64,000 nucleotides of DNA from Roseibium aggregatum (GCF_017309185.1 NZ_JAEKJZ010000007.1:186001-250000), one strand, 5' to 3'. Counted from the stretch's first letter, positions 8,452-17,621 are shown. Numbers and translations are program-made. Notes: generated from the letters alone by a model not told the origin.

Positions 8452-9138
8452 ATGTCTGAGTTTGTGATTGAGCCGCCAAAACCGGTAACCTTGCCCGTGC
8501 AGGGCTCGGGTGGATTGTTTCCCGTCCGCCGGGTCTATTGCATCGGCCGGAACTATGCGGCCCATGCCGTTGAAATGGGACACGATCCGGACAAGGAACC
8601 ACCGTTCTTCTTTCAGAAAAATCCGGACAACCTGGTCGTCACGAAGGAATTCCCCTATCCGGCGAAATCGGAAGATGTGCATTTCGAAGCCGAGCTGGCG
8701 GTGGCGCTGAAATCCGGCGGCACGAATATTCCGGTCGGACAGGCCCTCGAGCATGTCTATGGCTACGGTGTCGCCCTCGACATGACCCGGCGCGACCTGC
8801 AGGGCGTGGCGAAAAAGATGGGCCGCCCCTGGGAAATCGGCAAGGCCTTTGAAAAGTCGGCGCCGATCACCCCCCTTGTCCCCGCTCAGGATACCGGCTC
8901 GATGAACAGCGGCACGATCAAGCTGACCCTCAACGGCGGCCTGAGGCAGGACGGCGATCTCAACCAGATGATCTGGAAAATTCCGGAGATGATTTCCTAT
9001 CTCTCGGAATACTTCGAACTGGCCGCAGGCGACGTCATCCTGACCGGAACGCCCGCGGGCGTCGGTGCGGTCGAAAAGGGCGACAGGATGGTGGTGACGG
9101 TCGACGGACTGCCTTCTCTTGAAGTCACGGTCGTCTGA
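8452..9138 (+). CDS. Fumarylacetoacetate hydrolase (FAH) family protein
   Basis: This 228-residue protein is the short, single-domain type of FAH enzyme, resembling fumarylpyruvate/acylpyruvate hydrolases that cleave a C-C bond in beta-diketo acids at the end of aromatic catabolism. The metal ligands are present as Glu79, Glu81 (FEAELAVAL) and Asp110 (VALDMTRRD). IGRNYAAHA near 31-39 and the C-terminal ILTGTPAGVGAVEKGD are family hallmarks. The start at 8452 has a GGAGGTG ribosome site at 8441-8447. It is divergent from the GntR regulator and importer and is followed by a strong terminator, so it is monocistronic. Confidence 0.92.
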   Translation: MSEFVIEPPKPVTLPVQGSGGLFPVRRVYCIGRNYAAHAVEMGHDPDKEPPFFFQKNPDNLVVTKEFPYPAKSEDVHFEAELAVALKSGGTNIPVGQALEHVYGYGVALDMTRRDLQGVAKKMGRPWEIGKAFEKSAPITPLVPAQDTGSMNSGTIKLTLNGGLRQDGDLNQMIWKIPEMISYLSEYFELAAGDVILTGTPAGVGAVEKGDRMVVTVDGLPSLEVTVV

Positions 9139-9160
9139 ACCCACGGCACAACGAGATAAG

Positions 9161-9186
9161 CCCGCCGGCAGGCCGGCGGGTTTTTC
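9161..9186 (+). terminator. Rho-independent terminator after the FAH-family gene
   Basis: CCCGCCGG (9161-9168), loop CAGG, CCGGCGGG (9173-9180), then TTTTTC. It is a perfect 8-bp stem 22 bases past the stop codon. Confidence 0.9.
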
Positions 9187-9525
9187 AATGGGCGATTTCC
9201 GGCCGGGCCAGCCCGGCCAGCTCCGGCCCGGGCCCATTATCGTCAGCGGGTTCGGCCCCTTGTGGTTCACCCACCTTTCGACGGCCTTGCCGAACTCTGC
9301 ACATCCTCCCCGGACCATCCGGCTTTCTTTCGGAACCCGAGCCCCGTTTCCCGCGTTATCCTGCCGGCGGGATGAAATGTCCCTGTCGCAGATCCTTTTC
9401 ACCCTGGCGCCATCTCTGTCCTGCCGCGAAGGGAAATGGTGTACGAACCCGTCCTGCGCCTTCCCTTGGGATGAAGATTTGGTCATGGTCGGCGTGAACA
9501 TACTTCCAGAGGGACCGGACCTTTC
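9187..9525. other. Gene-free gap before the SLC13-type transporter gene
   Basis: A GC-rich perfect hairpin GGCCGGGC-CA-GCCCGGCC lies at 9201-9218 and further GGGCCC palindromes follow. I see no convincing gene; an open frame crossing it from 9119 to 9529 has no ribosome site and no recognisable motif. The gap presumably carries the promoter of the transporter gene. Confidence 0.5.
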
Positions 9526-11301
9526 GTGACATTTGACCAGATTGCTCTCTTCGTCCTGTTCGGCCTCGTCTTCACCCTGCTTGTCTGGGGCCGTATCCGC
9601 TTCGATCTCATTGCCTTTGCCGCGCTGATCGCCGGTGCGCTGCTCGGGCTTGTTCCCTCGGGAGAGATCTTTTCCGGCTTCGGTCATTCAGCCGTCATCA
9701 TCATCGCGCTGGTGTTGATCGTTTCCAGGGGCCTGATGAATTCCGGCGCCGTGGAACTGATCGCCGGACATCTGCTGTCGACCTCTCGCGGTCTTTCCGC
9801 GCACATCGGCCTGATGGCTGTTTTCGGAGCCGGGCTTTCCGGTATCATCAACAACGTCGCCGCCCTCGCCCTTTTGATGCCGCTGGACCTGGAAGCGGCC
9901 AAGAAGGCCGGCCGATCGGCGGGCCTGACCCTGATGCCGCTCTCCTTCGCGACGATCCTCGGCGGCATGATCACCCTGATCGGCACCCCGCCGAACATCG
10001 TGATTGCCGAATACCGCGCCAGCGCGCTCGGCGCCTCCTTCGGCATGTTCGACTTCACGCCCGTCGGCCTTGTGGTCGCCGTCAGCGGCATCGCCTTCGT
10101 GACACTGTTCGGCTGGCGCCTGCTGCCCAAGCACATCCGCGAGGCGCCGGAACGGGAGGAATTCGCCGAAAGCCTCTACTCCGCTGAACTGCGCGTGGGA
10201 AAGGTCGACGAGGACAAGCCTCTGACGGTCGGCGACCTGCATCCGATCGCGGATGAAAAGGACGTCGTCATCATCGGTCTGGTCCGGAACGGACGGCGGG
10301 TCAGGGGCTTTGCCCGCCGCGAACAGATCAGGACCGGTGATTTTCTGGTGGTGGAAGGCGACCCGAAGGCTATAGAAAGCTTCATGGGTGCCGCCAAGCT
10401 CGATTTCGCGGGCTCCGAACGCCACAAGGGCGGTCTCGGCGGAGGTGCTCTTTCCCTCATCGAGGCCATCGTGCCCGATCATGCAAGGATCACCGGACAC
10501 TCCGCGGTCGGCATGCGGCTGTTACACGGACATGACGTGACCCTGCTCGGGATTTCCCGCCAGGGACGCCGGATCCAGAAGCGGGTCCGCCACGAGCACG
10601 TCCGTCCGGGAGATGTGCTTCTGCTGCTCGGGGCAGAGGAACGGCTCGACCAGGCCTGCACATGGCTCGGCGTGCTGCCGCTTCTCGGCCGCAAGACGAG
10701 CGTGATCCAGCGCAACAAGGCCTGGCTTGCCATCGCCGGCTTCGTCCTGGCGATTGCCGCCGCTGTCGCCGGTCTGGCCTATCTGCCGGTCGCCCTCGCC
10801 GCCTGTGTCGTCCTTTACGCCGCGACCGGACTGATCGGCGGCTCCGAGGTCTACACCTCCGTGGAATGGAAGGTCATCGTGCTGCTCGGTTCGCTGATCC
10901 CGCTCGGCCAGGCATTCGAGGATGCCGGCAACGCGCAACTGATCGCCGACGGCATCGTTACCCTCACAGCCGGTGCCCCCGCCTGGGTCACCCTGCTGGT
11001 TCTCATGGCCGTCACCATGACGCTCTCCGACTTCCTCAACAACGTGGCGACCTGCCTGATCGCCGCGCCGATCTCCGTGCAGATCGCCGGATCGCTCGGC
11101 GTCAACGCCGACCCCTTCCTGATGTCGGTCGCCGTTGCAGGCTCCTGCGCCTTCCTGACCCCGATCGGCCACAAGAACAACACCATCATCATGGGGCCGG
11201 GCGGCTACAGTTTCGGCGACTACTGGCGCATCGGGCTACCATTGGAAATTCTGGTTCTGGCGGTCTCCGTTCCCGCAATTCTGGTCTTCTGGCCGCTTTA
11301 A
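9526..11301 (+). CDS. SLC13/DASS-type anion permease with TrkA-C domains
   Basis: This 591-residue inner-membrane protein is a predicted sodium-coupled or related carrier for dicarboxylates, sulfate or other anions. N-terminal (1-~195) and C-terminal (~395-591) membrane halves each carry a family SNNVA-like re-entrant motif, seen as GIINNVAALALLMP and SDFLNNVATCLIAAP. Between them, a cytosolic block (~210-380) holds two TrkA-C-like ligand-binding modules (repeated ...RRGRRI..VRxGDxLLLLG pattern). The start is GTG with a GAGGGA element upstream. The substrate is unknown. Confidence 0.88.
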   Translation: MTFDQIALFVLFGLVFTLLVWGRIRFDLIAFAALIAGALLGLVPSGEIFSGFGHSAVIIIALVLIVSRGLMNSGAVELIAGHLLSTSRGLSAHIGLMAVFGAGLSGIINNVAALALLMPLDLEAAKKAGRSAGLTLMPLSFATILGGMITLIGTPPNIVIAEYRASALGASFGMFDFTPVGLVVAVSGIAFVTLFGWRLLPKHIREAPEREEFAESLYSAELRVGKVDEDKPLTVGDLHPIADEKDVVIIGLVRNGRRVRGFARREQIRTGDFLVVEGDPKAIESFMGAAKLDFAGSERHKGGLGGGALSLIEAIVPDHARITGHSAVGMRLLHGHDVTLLGISRQGRRIQKRVRHEHVRPGDVLLLLGAEERLDQACTWLGVLPLLGRKTSVIQRNKAWLAIAGFVLAIAAAVAGLAYLPVALAACVVLYAATGLIGGSEVYTSVEWKVIVLLGSLIPLGQAFEDAGNAQLIADGIVTLTAGAPAWVTLLVLMAVTMTLSDFLNNVATCLIAAPISVQIAGSLGVNADPFLMSVAVAGSCAFLTPIGHKNNTIIMGPGGYSFGDYWRIGLPLEILVLAVSVPAILVFWPL

Positions 11302-11381
11302 AACCTTACCCGGTTGACGTGAGCGGCTTCGACGAACACGCCCGGCCGATTCCAGGCCAGGCGTCTTTTCGGCGAATGCGG

Positions 11382-12071
11382 TCAAGCCGCCCGCTCTTTG
11401 CCCGCCCGCCCGCTGAGGTCTGCCACAAGCTTGTCCACGACACCTTCGGCCGACGCGATCGAGGCTTGAAGACGCTCATCGGCGAATTCGTCAAATTCGA
11501 CCGCGACCGAATGGACGTCGGTGATACCTAAATAGGAGAACGCCGTCTTGATGCCTGGCTCGACATGGTTCCTGTTCGCCAGGCGCCCGCCCGCTTCGTA
11601 GCCGTAGTCACCGCGAGAAGAAAGAATGACCAGGGTCTTGTCGGCTGGAACCATCGGCCAATAGGGTTCGCCGGGCCTTGACCGATCAAAACCGAACGTT
11701 CGGCCGACCCGCACGATATTGTCGATATAGGCCTTGAATTGGGCCGGCACTCCGAAATTGTACATCGGCACGCCCGCAACAATGACATCGGCCTGCAAAA
11801 GCTCGTCGACAAGCTCGTCGCTCTCGGCGAGCACCTCGCGCATCCAGTGTTCCCGGTTTTCCGGCGGGGTGAATGCGGCGTGAATCCAGCTTCCGCTGAC
11901 GGCTTCAGGCGGTTTCGCACCCACATCGCGATAAACGACCGCGTCACCCGGCCGCCTGGCTTTCCAGCCTGAAACGAAACGGCGGGACAGCCGCCGGCTG
12001 TGCGAGCCGAAGCGATGTTCGTCGGACCCGCCGGAGCGCGCGCTGGAATCGATATGTAGTAGGGTTGTCAT
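11382..12071 (-). CDS. azoR: FMN-dependent NADH-azoreductase (AzoR family)
   Basis: This 229-residue flavodoxin-fold enzyme reduces quinones and azo compounds with NADH using FMN. The N-terminus LLHIDSSARSGGS is the phosphate-binding start of the FMN site; GVPMYNFGVPAQFKAYIDNIVRVGRTF and ILSSRGDYGYEAGG are typical AzoR segments. The ATG at 12071 is chosen over 12104 because it begins the fold directly. It is divergently transcribed from a LysR gene with about 150 bases between, the classic layout of a LysR regulator and its target. Confidence 0.88.
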   Translation of the reverse strand: MTTLLHIDSSARSGGSDEHRFGSHSRRLSRRFVSGWKARRPGDAVVYRDVGAKPPEAVSGSWIHAAFTPPENREHWMREVLAESDELVDELLQADVIVAGVPMYNFGVPAQFKAYIDNIVRVGRTFGFDRSRPGEPYWPMVPADKTLVILSSRGDYGYEAGGRLANRNHVEPGIKTAFSYLGITDVHSVAVEFDEFADERLQASIASAEGVVDKLVADLSGRAGKERAA

Positions 12072-12219
12072 GTTCTCTCTCCGTCTAGCGCATGCGCGCA
12101 TCAACCTGATTGAAACTCACTCATGGACAACCGGCGCCGTTGCCTGACATCAAGTTAGGTATTATTTCTGACACTCACAAAATCGAATTCCTCACGCATC
12201 GGCTGAATCAAATTCATCT

Positions 12220-13140
12220 ATGAACAAGCTTCCACCCCTTGCGTCCCTGCGTGCCTTCGAAGCCGCCGCGCGCCATCTGAGTTTCAAGCGCGCGGCGGAA
12301 GAACTTGGCGTAACGCCGACCGCGGTCAGCCACCAGATCAGGCTGCTTGAAGACACGATCGGCATGCGTCTGTTCGAGAGGTTGCCTCGCAAGGTCGCGC
12401 TGACGGAGACAGGCTCTCAGCTTTATCCGGTTTTCCGGGATGCATTTTCCTCCATGACTCGGGCGCTTGGCAGCGTCACCCGGGAGGGGAGCCGGAAAGC
12501 CTTCACGCTAACCTCAACCACGGGCTTCACGGCCAAATGGCTCGTTCCACGGATAGCAAGATTCAACGCAACCCATCCCCAGATCACGTTACGGCTTTAT
12601 CCAAGCGATGCCGTCACGGAGCTTGGCACCGGTGCGGCCGACTGCGCCATCCGCTACGGCAAGGCCCCATTTAAGGGCCTTGTTGCCGAACCGCTTTTCA
12701 CAGAACGTTTCGCGCCGGTCTGCAGCCCGCTTCTGGAGATCCGCAACCCGGAGGATCTTTTCAATCACACGCTGCTCCATTCGGAATGGCGCAGAAACGA
12801 CGAATTCACACCCAGTTGGAAAAAATGGTTCGGCCATGCCGGGCTTTCCGGGAAGGTCCCTGAGGTTCAAACCATCCTTACCGATGACAGTCACGTTATT
12901 CAGGCGGCGGTCGCCGCTCAGGGCATTGCGCTCGCAAGCACCGTATTGGTGCGCGAAGAGATCGAACAGGGTCTCCTCATACAACCCTTCGCTCCGGAAC
13001 TGGAGGGCTTGACCTACCATTTCGTCTATCCGGAAACCATGTCGGAGGATCCAAACGTCATGGCGTTTGGCAACTGGCTGCTCGAAGAACTTGCAGGGAC
13101 ACCGAAAAAGCTGCGGACTGACCGGAAAGAAACAGTTTAG
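12220..13140 (+). CDS. LysR family transcriptional regulator (GcvA-like)
   Basis: This 306-residue regulator has the LysR winged helix at residues 5-64 (LASLRAFEAAARHLSFKRAA, then TPTAVSHQIRLLED) and a periplasmic-binding-protein-like effector domain from ~90. The helix matches the GcvA subgroup. It is divergent from azoR and probably controls it. A tiny GGGT-ACGG-ACCC hairpin follows the stop. Confidence 0.92.
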   Translation: MNKLPPLASLRAFEAAARHLSFKRAAEELGVTPTAVSHQIRLLEDTIGMRLFERLPRKVALTETGSQLYPVFRDAFSSMTRALGSVTREGSRKAFTLTSTTGFTAKWLVPRIARFNATHPQITLRLYPSDAVTELGTGAADCAIRYGKAPFKGLVAEPLFTERFAPVCSPLLEIRNPEDLFNHTLLHSEWRRNDEFTPSWKKWFGHAGLSGKVPEVQTILTDDSHVIQAAVAAQGIALASTVLVREEIEQGLLIQPFAPELEGLTYHFVYPETMSEDPNVMAFGNWLLEELAGTPKKLRTDRKETV

Positions 13141-13172
13141 GGTACGGACCCTGACCCCACCAAGGAAAGAGC

Positions 13173-14072
13173 ATGAGCACCCCCAAACGCATCCTGTTCA
13201 CCGGCGGCACCGGCAAGGCCGGGCGGCATGTTGTTCCCTATCTGCTGGAGCGCGGCCACCGGGTGGTCAACGTCGATCTCAAGCCGCTGGAGCATCCGGG
13301 CGTCGACAACCTGACTGCCGACATCACCCGTTCGGGCGAGATGTTCAACGTCATGACCAGCTACGCCAATTTCGACGAGCTGGAACCTGGCACCGGCGTG
13401 CCGAGGTTCGACGCGGTGGTCCACTTCGCGGCCGTTCCCCGCATCCTCATTCACCCCGACAACAGGACCTTCGAGGTGAATGCGGTCGGCACATACAATG
13501 TGATCGAGGCGGCGGTGAAACTGGGGATCCGCAAGATCGTCATCGCGTCTTCGGAGACCACCTACGGCGTCTGCTTCGCCGACGGTATTGCCGACCCGAA
13601 GGTGCTGCCGGTGGAGGAAGACTACGACGTCGACCCGATGGACAGTTACGGCCTGTCGAAAGTCGTCAACGAGCAGACGGCCCGCGCCTTCCAGCGCCGC
13701 TCCGGCTTCGACATCTACGCGCTCCGGATCGGCAATGTCATCGAGCCGCATGAATACGACCGCTTCCCGGATTTCTTCAGGAATCCGGCACAGAGGCGCC
13801 GGAACATCTTCTGCTATATCGATGCGCGCGACCTTGGCCAGATCGTCGACCTGTGCCTGGAAAAGGACGGTCTCGGCTATCAGGTTTTCAATGCGGGCAA
13901 CGACACCAATTCCGTCGACATTCCCAACACCGAAATCCTGAAACGTTTCTTCCCGAATGTCCCCTTGAGCCGTGAGCTCGGCAGCCATGAGGCACTCTTT
14001 TCCAACCGCAAGATCCGCGAGATTCTGGGCTTCAGGGAAGAGCATGACTGGCGGAAATACGTTACAACGTGA
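13173..14072 (+). CDS. NAD-dependent epimerase/dehydratase (extended SDR)
   Basis: This 299-residue extended short-chain dehydrogenase/reductase acts on a nucleotide sugar or similar substrate. The Rossmann motif GGTGKAGRHV is at residues 10-19, the catalytic Ser lies in IASSETTYG and the YxxxK pair in SYGLSKVVNE. An AAGGAAA ribosome site precedes the ATG. The stop overlaps a GTG (GTGA) at the start of the next frame, and two MaoC genes follow in the same direction with overlapping ends. The three genes therefore form a coupled unit whose substrate I cannot name. Confidence 0.9.
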   Translation: MSTPKRILFTGGTGKAGRHVVPYLLERGHRVVNVDLKPLEHPGVDNLTADITRSGEMFNVMTSYANFDELEPGTGVPRFDAVVHFAAVPRILIHPDNRTFEVNAVGTYNVIEAAVKLGIRKIVIASSETTYGVCFADGIADPKVLPVEEDYDVDPMDSYGLSKVVNEQTARAFQRRSGFDIYALRIGNVIEPHEYDRFPDFFRNPAQRRRNIFCYIDARDLGQIVDLCLEKDGLGYQVFNAGNDTNSVDIPNTEILKRFFPNVPLSRELGSHEALFSNRKIREILGFREEHDWRKYVTT

Positions 14073-14098
14073 GAAACAGGACCGAGCCGCTTTCCACC

Positions 14099-14548
14099 AT
14101 GCTCCATTTTGAAGATTTCGCCTCCGGACAGAGCTACGACCTCGGCTCGCTGACGGTCACGAAGGAAGACATTGTCGACTACGCGGCCGAGTTCGATCCG
14201 CAGCCGTTTCACCTGGACGAAGATGCCGGCAAGGCCTCGCTTCTGGGCGGTTTGGCCGCGGCCGGACTGCATTCCGCCAGCCTCGTCATGAGGCTGGTCG
14301 CGACCGGCCTTTTGAACAAATGCGCGAGCCGCGGGTCCCCCGGGATCGACAAGCTTTCATGGCGACGTCCGGTTTATCCGGGCGACACCTTGAACGCCAC
14401 GCTCGACGTACTGGACACGCGGGCCCTGAGAAGCAGGCCGGATCTCGGCATGGTTTTCATCAAGGTCACGGCTGACAATCAGAACGGTAAAACGGTTCTG
14501 CGCTGGGAAAACCCGATCCTGATCGCAAAACGGAGCCCGGCCCCATGA
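14099..14548 (+). CDS. MaoC-like hot-dog dehydratase, first copy
   Basis: This protein of about 149 residues is a single hot-dog domain of the MaoC/PhaJ (R)-enoyl hydratase type, acting on enoyl-thioesters or related substrates. The hydratase signature is visible as EFDPQPFHLDEDAG with the expected Asp and His. The ATG at 14099 is preferred over GTG 14069 because it aligns with the start of the second MaoC protein (LHFEDF against AFFEDI), although GTG 14069 overlaps the epimerase stop. Its stop overlaps the next start as ATGA. Confidence 0.88.
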   Translation: MLHFEDFASGQSYDLGSLTVTKEDIVDYAAEFDPQPFHLDEDAGKASLLGGLAAAGLHSASLVMRLVATGLLNKCASRGSPGIDKLSWRRPVYPGDTLNATLDVLDTRALRSRPDLGMVFIKVTADNQNGKTVLRWENPILIAKRSPAP

Positions 14549-15024
14549 CCGCCTTTTTCGAGGATATCCAGATTGGCGACAGATTCGAGCTTGGCAGCCA
14601 CAGCTTCACGCGGGAAGAAATCGTCCGTTTCGCCGAAAAATTTGATCCCCAGCCGTTTCACCTGAGCGAGGAAGCAGCCGCGCAAACCCATTTCGGACGC
14701 CTGTGCGCCTCCGGCTGGCATACCGCCTCCGTCTTCATGAAGCTCTTCGTCGCCACCCAGCAGGCGCTCCACCGACAGGCTCTGGAAGAGGGCAGGACAC
14801 CGGCGAGGATCGGCCCCTCCCCTGGCTTCGAGGACCTCAAATGGATAAGGCCGGTCTTTGTCGGGGACACGATCGCTTACACCCAGGTGGTGGCCGAAAA
14901 GACGAACCACCGGGGACGCCCGGACTGGGGGCTCGTCCGCTCCGACATGCTCGGGCACAATCAGGACGGAACGCTGGTGTTTTCCTTCAGGGCAAGCCAG
15001 TTGATCGAGCGGCTGCCGGCCTGA
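14545..15024 (+). CDS. MaoC-like hot-dog dehydratase, second copy
   Basis: This 159-residue paralogue of the previous gene has the same signature (KFDPQPFHLSEEAA) and a matching ASGWHTASVFMKL segment. Both copies keep the catalytic Asp/His pair, so neither is an obvious pseudo-subunit. GGAG lies 8 bases before the ATG, and the ATGA overlap shows translational coupling. The pair may form a heteromer or act on two sequential substrates. Confidence 0.88.
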   Translation: MTAFFEDIQIGDRFELGSHSFTREEIVRFAEKFDPQPFHLSEEAAAQTHFGRLCASGWHTASVFMKLFVATQQALHRQALEEGRTPARIGPSPGFEDLKWIRPVFVGDTIAYTQVVAEKTNHRGRPDWGLVRSDMLGHNQDGTLVFSFRASQLIERLPA

Positions 15025-15036
15025 CCGGAAAGCATC

Positions 15037-15279
15037 CTAACGACAGACGTCCAGGATCCAGAGAAAGGCCATCGGAACCATGGACAAGGCCGGCAGGATG
15101 ATCGCAGGGTAGCCGAACAGGTAGATCGAAGCCGCCCATATCATGGCGACGTTTCCCATGAACCAGTATTTCGCATCGTTGTCGCCGTAAAGTGCGTCCT
15201 TGAGAAACAGATTCAGGACGGGGATCGCCAACAGAATGCGGACCAGAAGAACTTCTCTGGAAGAGGACAGTGCGGACAT
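15037..15279 (-). CDS. Small integral membrane protein, unknown function
   Basis: This 80-residue protein has three hydrophobic stretches (about 10-27, 38-55 and 57-77) with few charges, so it is a multi-span inner-membrane protein. GGAG lies 5 bases before the ATG, supporting translation. It converges with the MaoC pair. I do not recognise the family. Confidence 0.65.
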   Translation of the reverse strand: MSALSSSREVLLVRILLAIPVLNLFLKDALYGDNDAKYWFMGNVAMIWAASIYLFGYPAIILPALSMVPMAFLWILDVCR

Positions 15280-15413
15280 AACGACTCCATGAACCAGGAA
15301 AACTACTTACGCAATTTCCCTAGTTCATTCCCTAAGCCCCCGCACTGTGACATAGGGACGCCACAGCCACAGGCCTGTTCGACAGCAGATCGAAGAGAGT
15401 CTGGATCGTTTCG

Positions 15414-16439
15414 TTACGCCGGCTTGCGCGCATGAACGAGGGTGGTCATGCCGGGGATCATCGGTCTGGTCTCGATCTTCTCAAAGCCGGCCGCGGCCAT
15501 CAGGTCGGCGACATAGGAACTGGTGATCGACCGGGCTTCCGGATTGAAGGCCGTGTGCTGCAGTTGCCACAGCGCCGCCAGTTTCGGACCTTCCCGCGTC
15601 TCGTCGACCATGAAATCATGAACCATGAAGTTCCCGCCGGGCGTCAGAACGGTGAACGCCTTGCGGATCAGGCCGGGAATTTCAGAGCCCGGCACACCGG
15701 AGAACAGATAGGACATCAGCACCGCGTCGGCACTTTCGGGCCATTCGTCCTTGAGCGCATTCCCGGGCCGGTAACCGATGCGTTCCGAAAGCCCTTCCTC
15801 GGCGATGAATTCCTCGCCGACCTTGGCCACATTCGGAAAGTCCAGGACGCTCGACCTGAGCTCCGGATAGGCCTTGCAGAGCGAAATTGAAAAAGCGCCG
15901 GTGCCCCCGCCGACATCCAGCAGGGTCCTTGCGGCCGACAGATCCACCATCTTGGCCAGCCCTCGGCCCGGGCCGAGCGACCCGGCATGCTGGGAGCGGG
16001 AATAGAGTTTCGCCTGCTCCGGATCGGAAAACCAGTCTTCGTAAGAGGCGATCTGATCCTTGGCCAGACTGTCCGTCAACGCGTCGTTGAGCTGGGTCAG
16101 GAACGGGTACATCTGCTTGTCGATCTGGAAACGCAGATAATCACCGAAGTCGTATTTGCGCCCCTTGACCAGGAAAGCCTCCGCAGCCGGCGAATTCGTG
16201 AAACCCTCGCCGTCCCTGCGCACGAGGCCAAGGCTCGTCAGCGCCGTCAGCAGGGTGGTCGCCCGGTCGAGATCGAGCGCACTCGCTTCGGCGACCTGTT
16301 CCGGCGTCAAGGTTTTTTCGGAAAGAATAGAAAACAAATCGACATGCAATGCAGAAAAAAGCGCCTTTGACCCCATAAAGGCAAAAGCAATATCAGATAT
16401 TTCCTCGGCAGTCTCAAGCTCCCTGACCGGAGACGTCAT
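15414..16439 (-). CDS. SAM-dependent O-methyltransferase (CrtF/ASMT-like)
   Basis: This 341-residue two-domain methyltransferase has an N-terminal winged-helix dimerisation domain (~15-100, with LTPEQVAEASALDLDRATTLLTAL) and a C-terminal Rossmann domain. The SAM motif LLDVGGGTGAFSISL is near residue 175. The layout matches hydroxyneurosporene/acetylserotonin-type O-methyltransferases. No carotenoid or bacteriochlorophyll genes are near, so the acceptor is unknown. The upstream 261 bases are comparatively AT-rich, consistent with a promoter. Confidence 0.87.
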   Translation of the reverse strand: MTSPVRELETAEEISDIAFAFMGSKALFSALHVDLFSILSEKTLTPEQVAEASALDLDRATTLLTALTSLGLVRRDGEGFTNSPAAEAFLVKGRKYDFGDYLRFQIDKQMYPFLTQLNDALTDSLAKDQIASYEDWFSDPEQAKLYSRSQHAGSLGPGRGLAKMVDLSAARTLLDVGGGTGAFSISLCKAYPELRSSVLDFPNVAKVGEEFIAEEGLSERIGYRPGNALKDEWPESADAVLMSYLFSGVPGSEIPGLIRKAFTVLTPGGNFMVHDFMVDETREGPKLAALWQLQHTAFNPEARSITSSYVADLMAAAGFEKIETRPMIPGMTTLVHARKPA

Positions 16440-16700
16440 ACAAACCTCCCAATTTTTCTATTGAAGAAAAGAAGAACGATTTCAGCTCCGAAAAACTGAA
16501 TTCAAGCGTCTCCGATTATAACTATTGTGCAACGCAATGCAAACCAACGTGAAAACTCAAGCTCTCTAAACCAGACACTCGCTCCCGGTTCGGGCCATGC
16601 GAAACGCCTTGGAGCAGCTTCACTTGTAGTCACGGTCGACGTACCATTACTGGAAGCGCCTACCCCACGCCGATCCAACCGGAACGCAGGAATCCGAACC

Positions 16701-17621
16701 ATGACCGAAACAGCACGCTTTCTGGGTCTTCCCGAGCGTTTGTCCGACGGCCTCAGGCCTCGCGTGGTAATTTTCGGCGCCGGACACGGCAGCACCTATC
16801 CGGCCAAGGACAGTAGCGCATATGCGCTTGCCGCCAATGCTATCCGGGCCGCAAGCCAAGAAGATGCTCCTCTTCTGCAGAATTGGGACTTCGATCTCGG
16901 GGGACCGCTCTTTTCGGGAGTTCCGGTTTGCTGCGTCGATCACGGCAATATCTCGACCGACATGCGGGACAATGCCGGTAACAGGGCGCGCATCGAGGCG
17001 AAAACCCGAGAGATCCTGACCCAAGGAGCGGTTCCGGTTCTGCTCGGAGGCGACGACTCCGTTCCGATCCCGTTTATTTCCGGCTTCGCGGATCGCGGGC
17101 CTGTCTGGGTTCTGCAGATCGACGCCCATATCGACTGGCGCCATGAAGTGGAGGGGGAACTCTACGGCTATTCTAGCCCGATGCGCCGCGTGAGCGAGAT
17201 GCCTCACATCGCAGGCATCGTGCAGGCTGGTCTTCGAGCCGTCGGCAGCGCAGGCTTGGACGAGATAAAAGCCGCTCAGCGCTATGGCAGCCGTTTCGTG
17301 ACTGCCCGCGAGATTCATGCCGAAGGTGTCGAAGCGGCACTCAGACACATCCCCGAGGGTTCGCGAACCGTTGTCACGCTTGATTGCGACGGTCTCGATC
17401 CCAGCGTAATGCCTGGCGTGGCAGCCCGCACGCCCGGCGGATTGACCTACACGCAGGTCATCGACCTGATCGCGGGCCTCGGCCGGCGATCAACTATTGC
17501 AGGGTTTGATCTCGTTGAACTCTATCCGCCGGCCGACATCGACGGACTGTCGGCGCTCACCGCGGCTCGAATGCTTGTCAACGCCATTGGCACGATCATC
17601 CGTCAGCCAATATCAAAGTAG
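16701..17621 (+). CDS. Ureohydrolase (arginase/agmatinase) family protein
   Basis: This predicted binuclear manganese hydrolase of guanidino compounds has 306 residues from ATG 16701. Motifs are GGDDS at 116-120, DAHID at 141-145 and DCDGLDP at 228-234. In characterised arginases and agmatinases the first motif is GGDHS and its His binds one Mn; here residue 119 is Asp, so the substrate or metal site may differ. The reading frame extends upstream to 16527 but lacks motifs there. No clear ribosome site was found. Confidence 0.85.
   Translation: MTETARFLGLPERLSDGLRPRVVIFGAGHGSTYPAKDSSAYALAANAIRAASQEDAPLLQNWDFDLGGPLFSGVPVCCVDHGNISTDMRDNAGNRARIEAKTREILTQGAVPVLLGGDDSVPIPFISGFADRGPVWVLQIDAHIDWRHEVEGELYGYSSPMRRVSEMPHIAGIVQAGLRAVGSAGLDEIKAAQRYGSRFVTAREIHAEGVEAALRHIPEGSRTVVTLDCDGLDPSVMPGVAARTPGGLTYTQVIDLIAGLGRRSTIAGFDLVELYPPADIDGLSALTAARMLVNAIGTIIRQPISK

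Noticed and set aside
15301..15413. A gene or terminator between the small membrane protein and the methyltransferase
   Set aside because: I saw only AT-rich spacer and no stem followed by a T-run.
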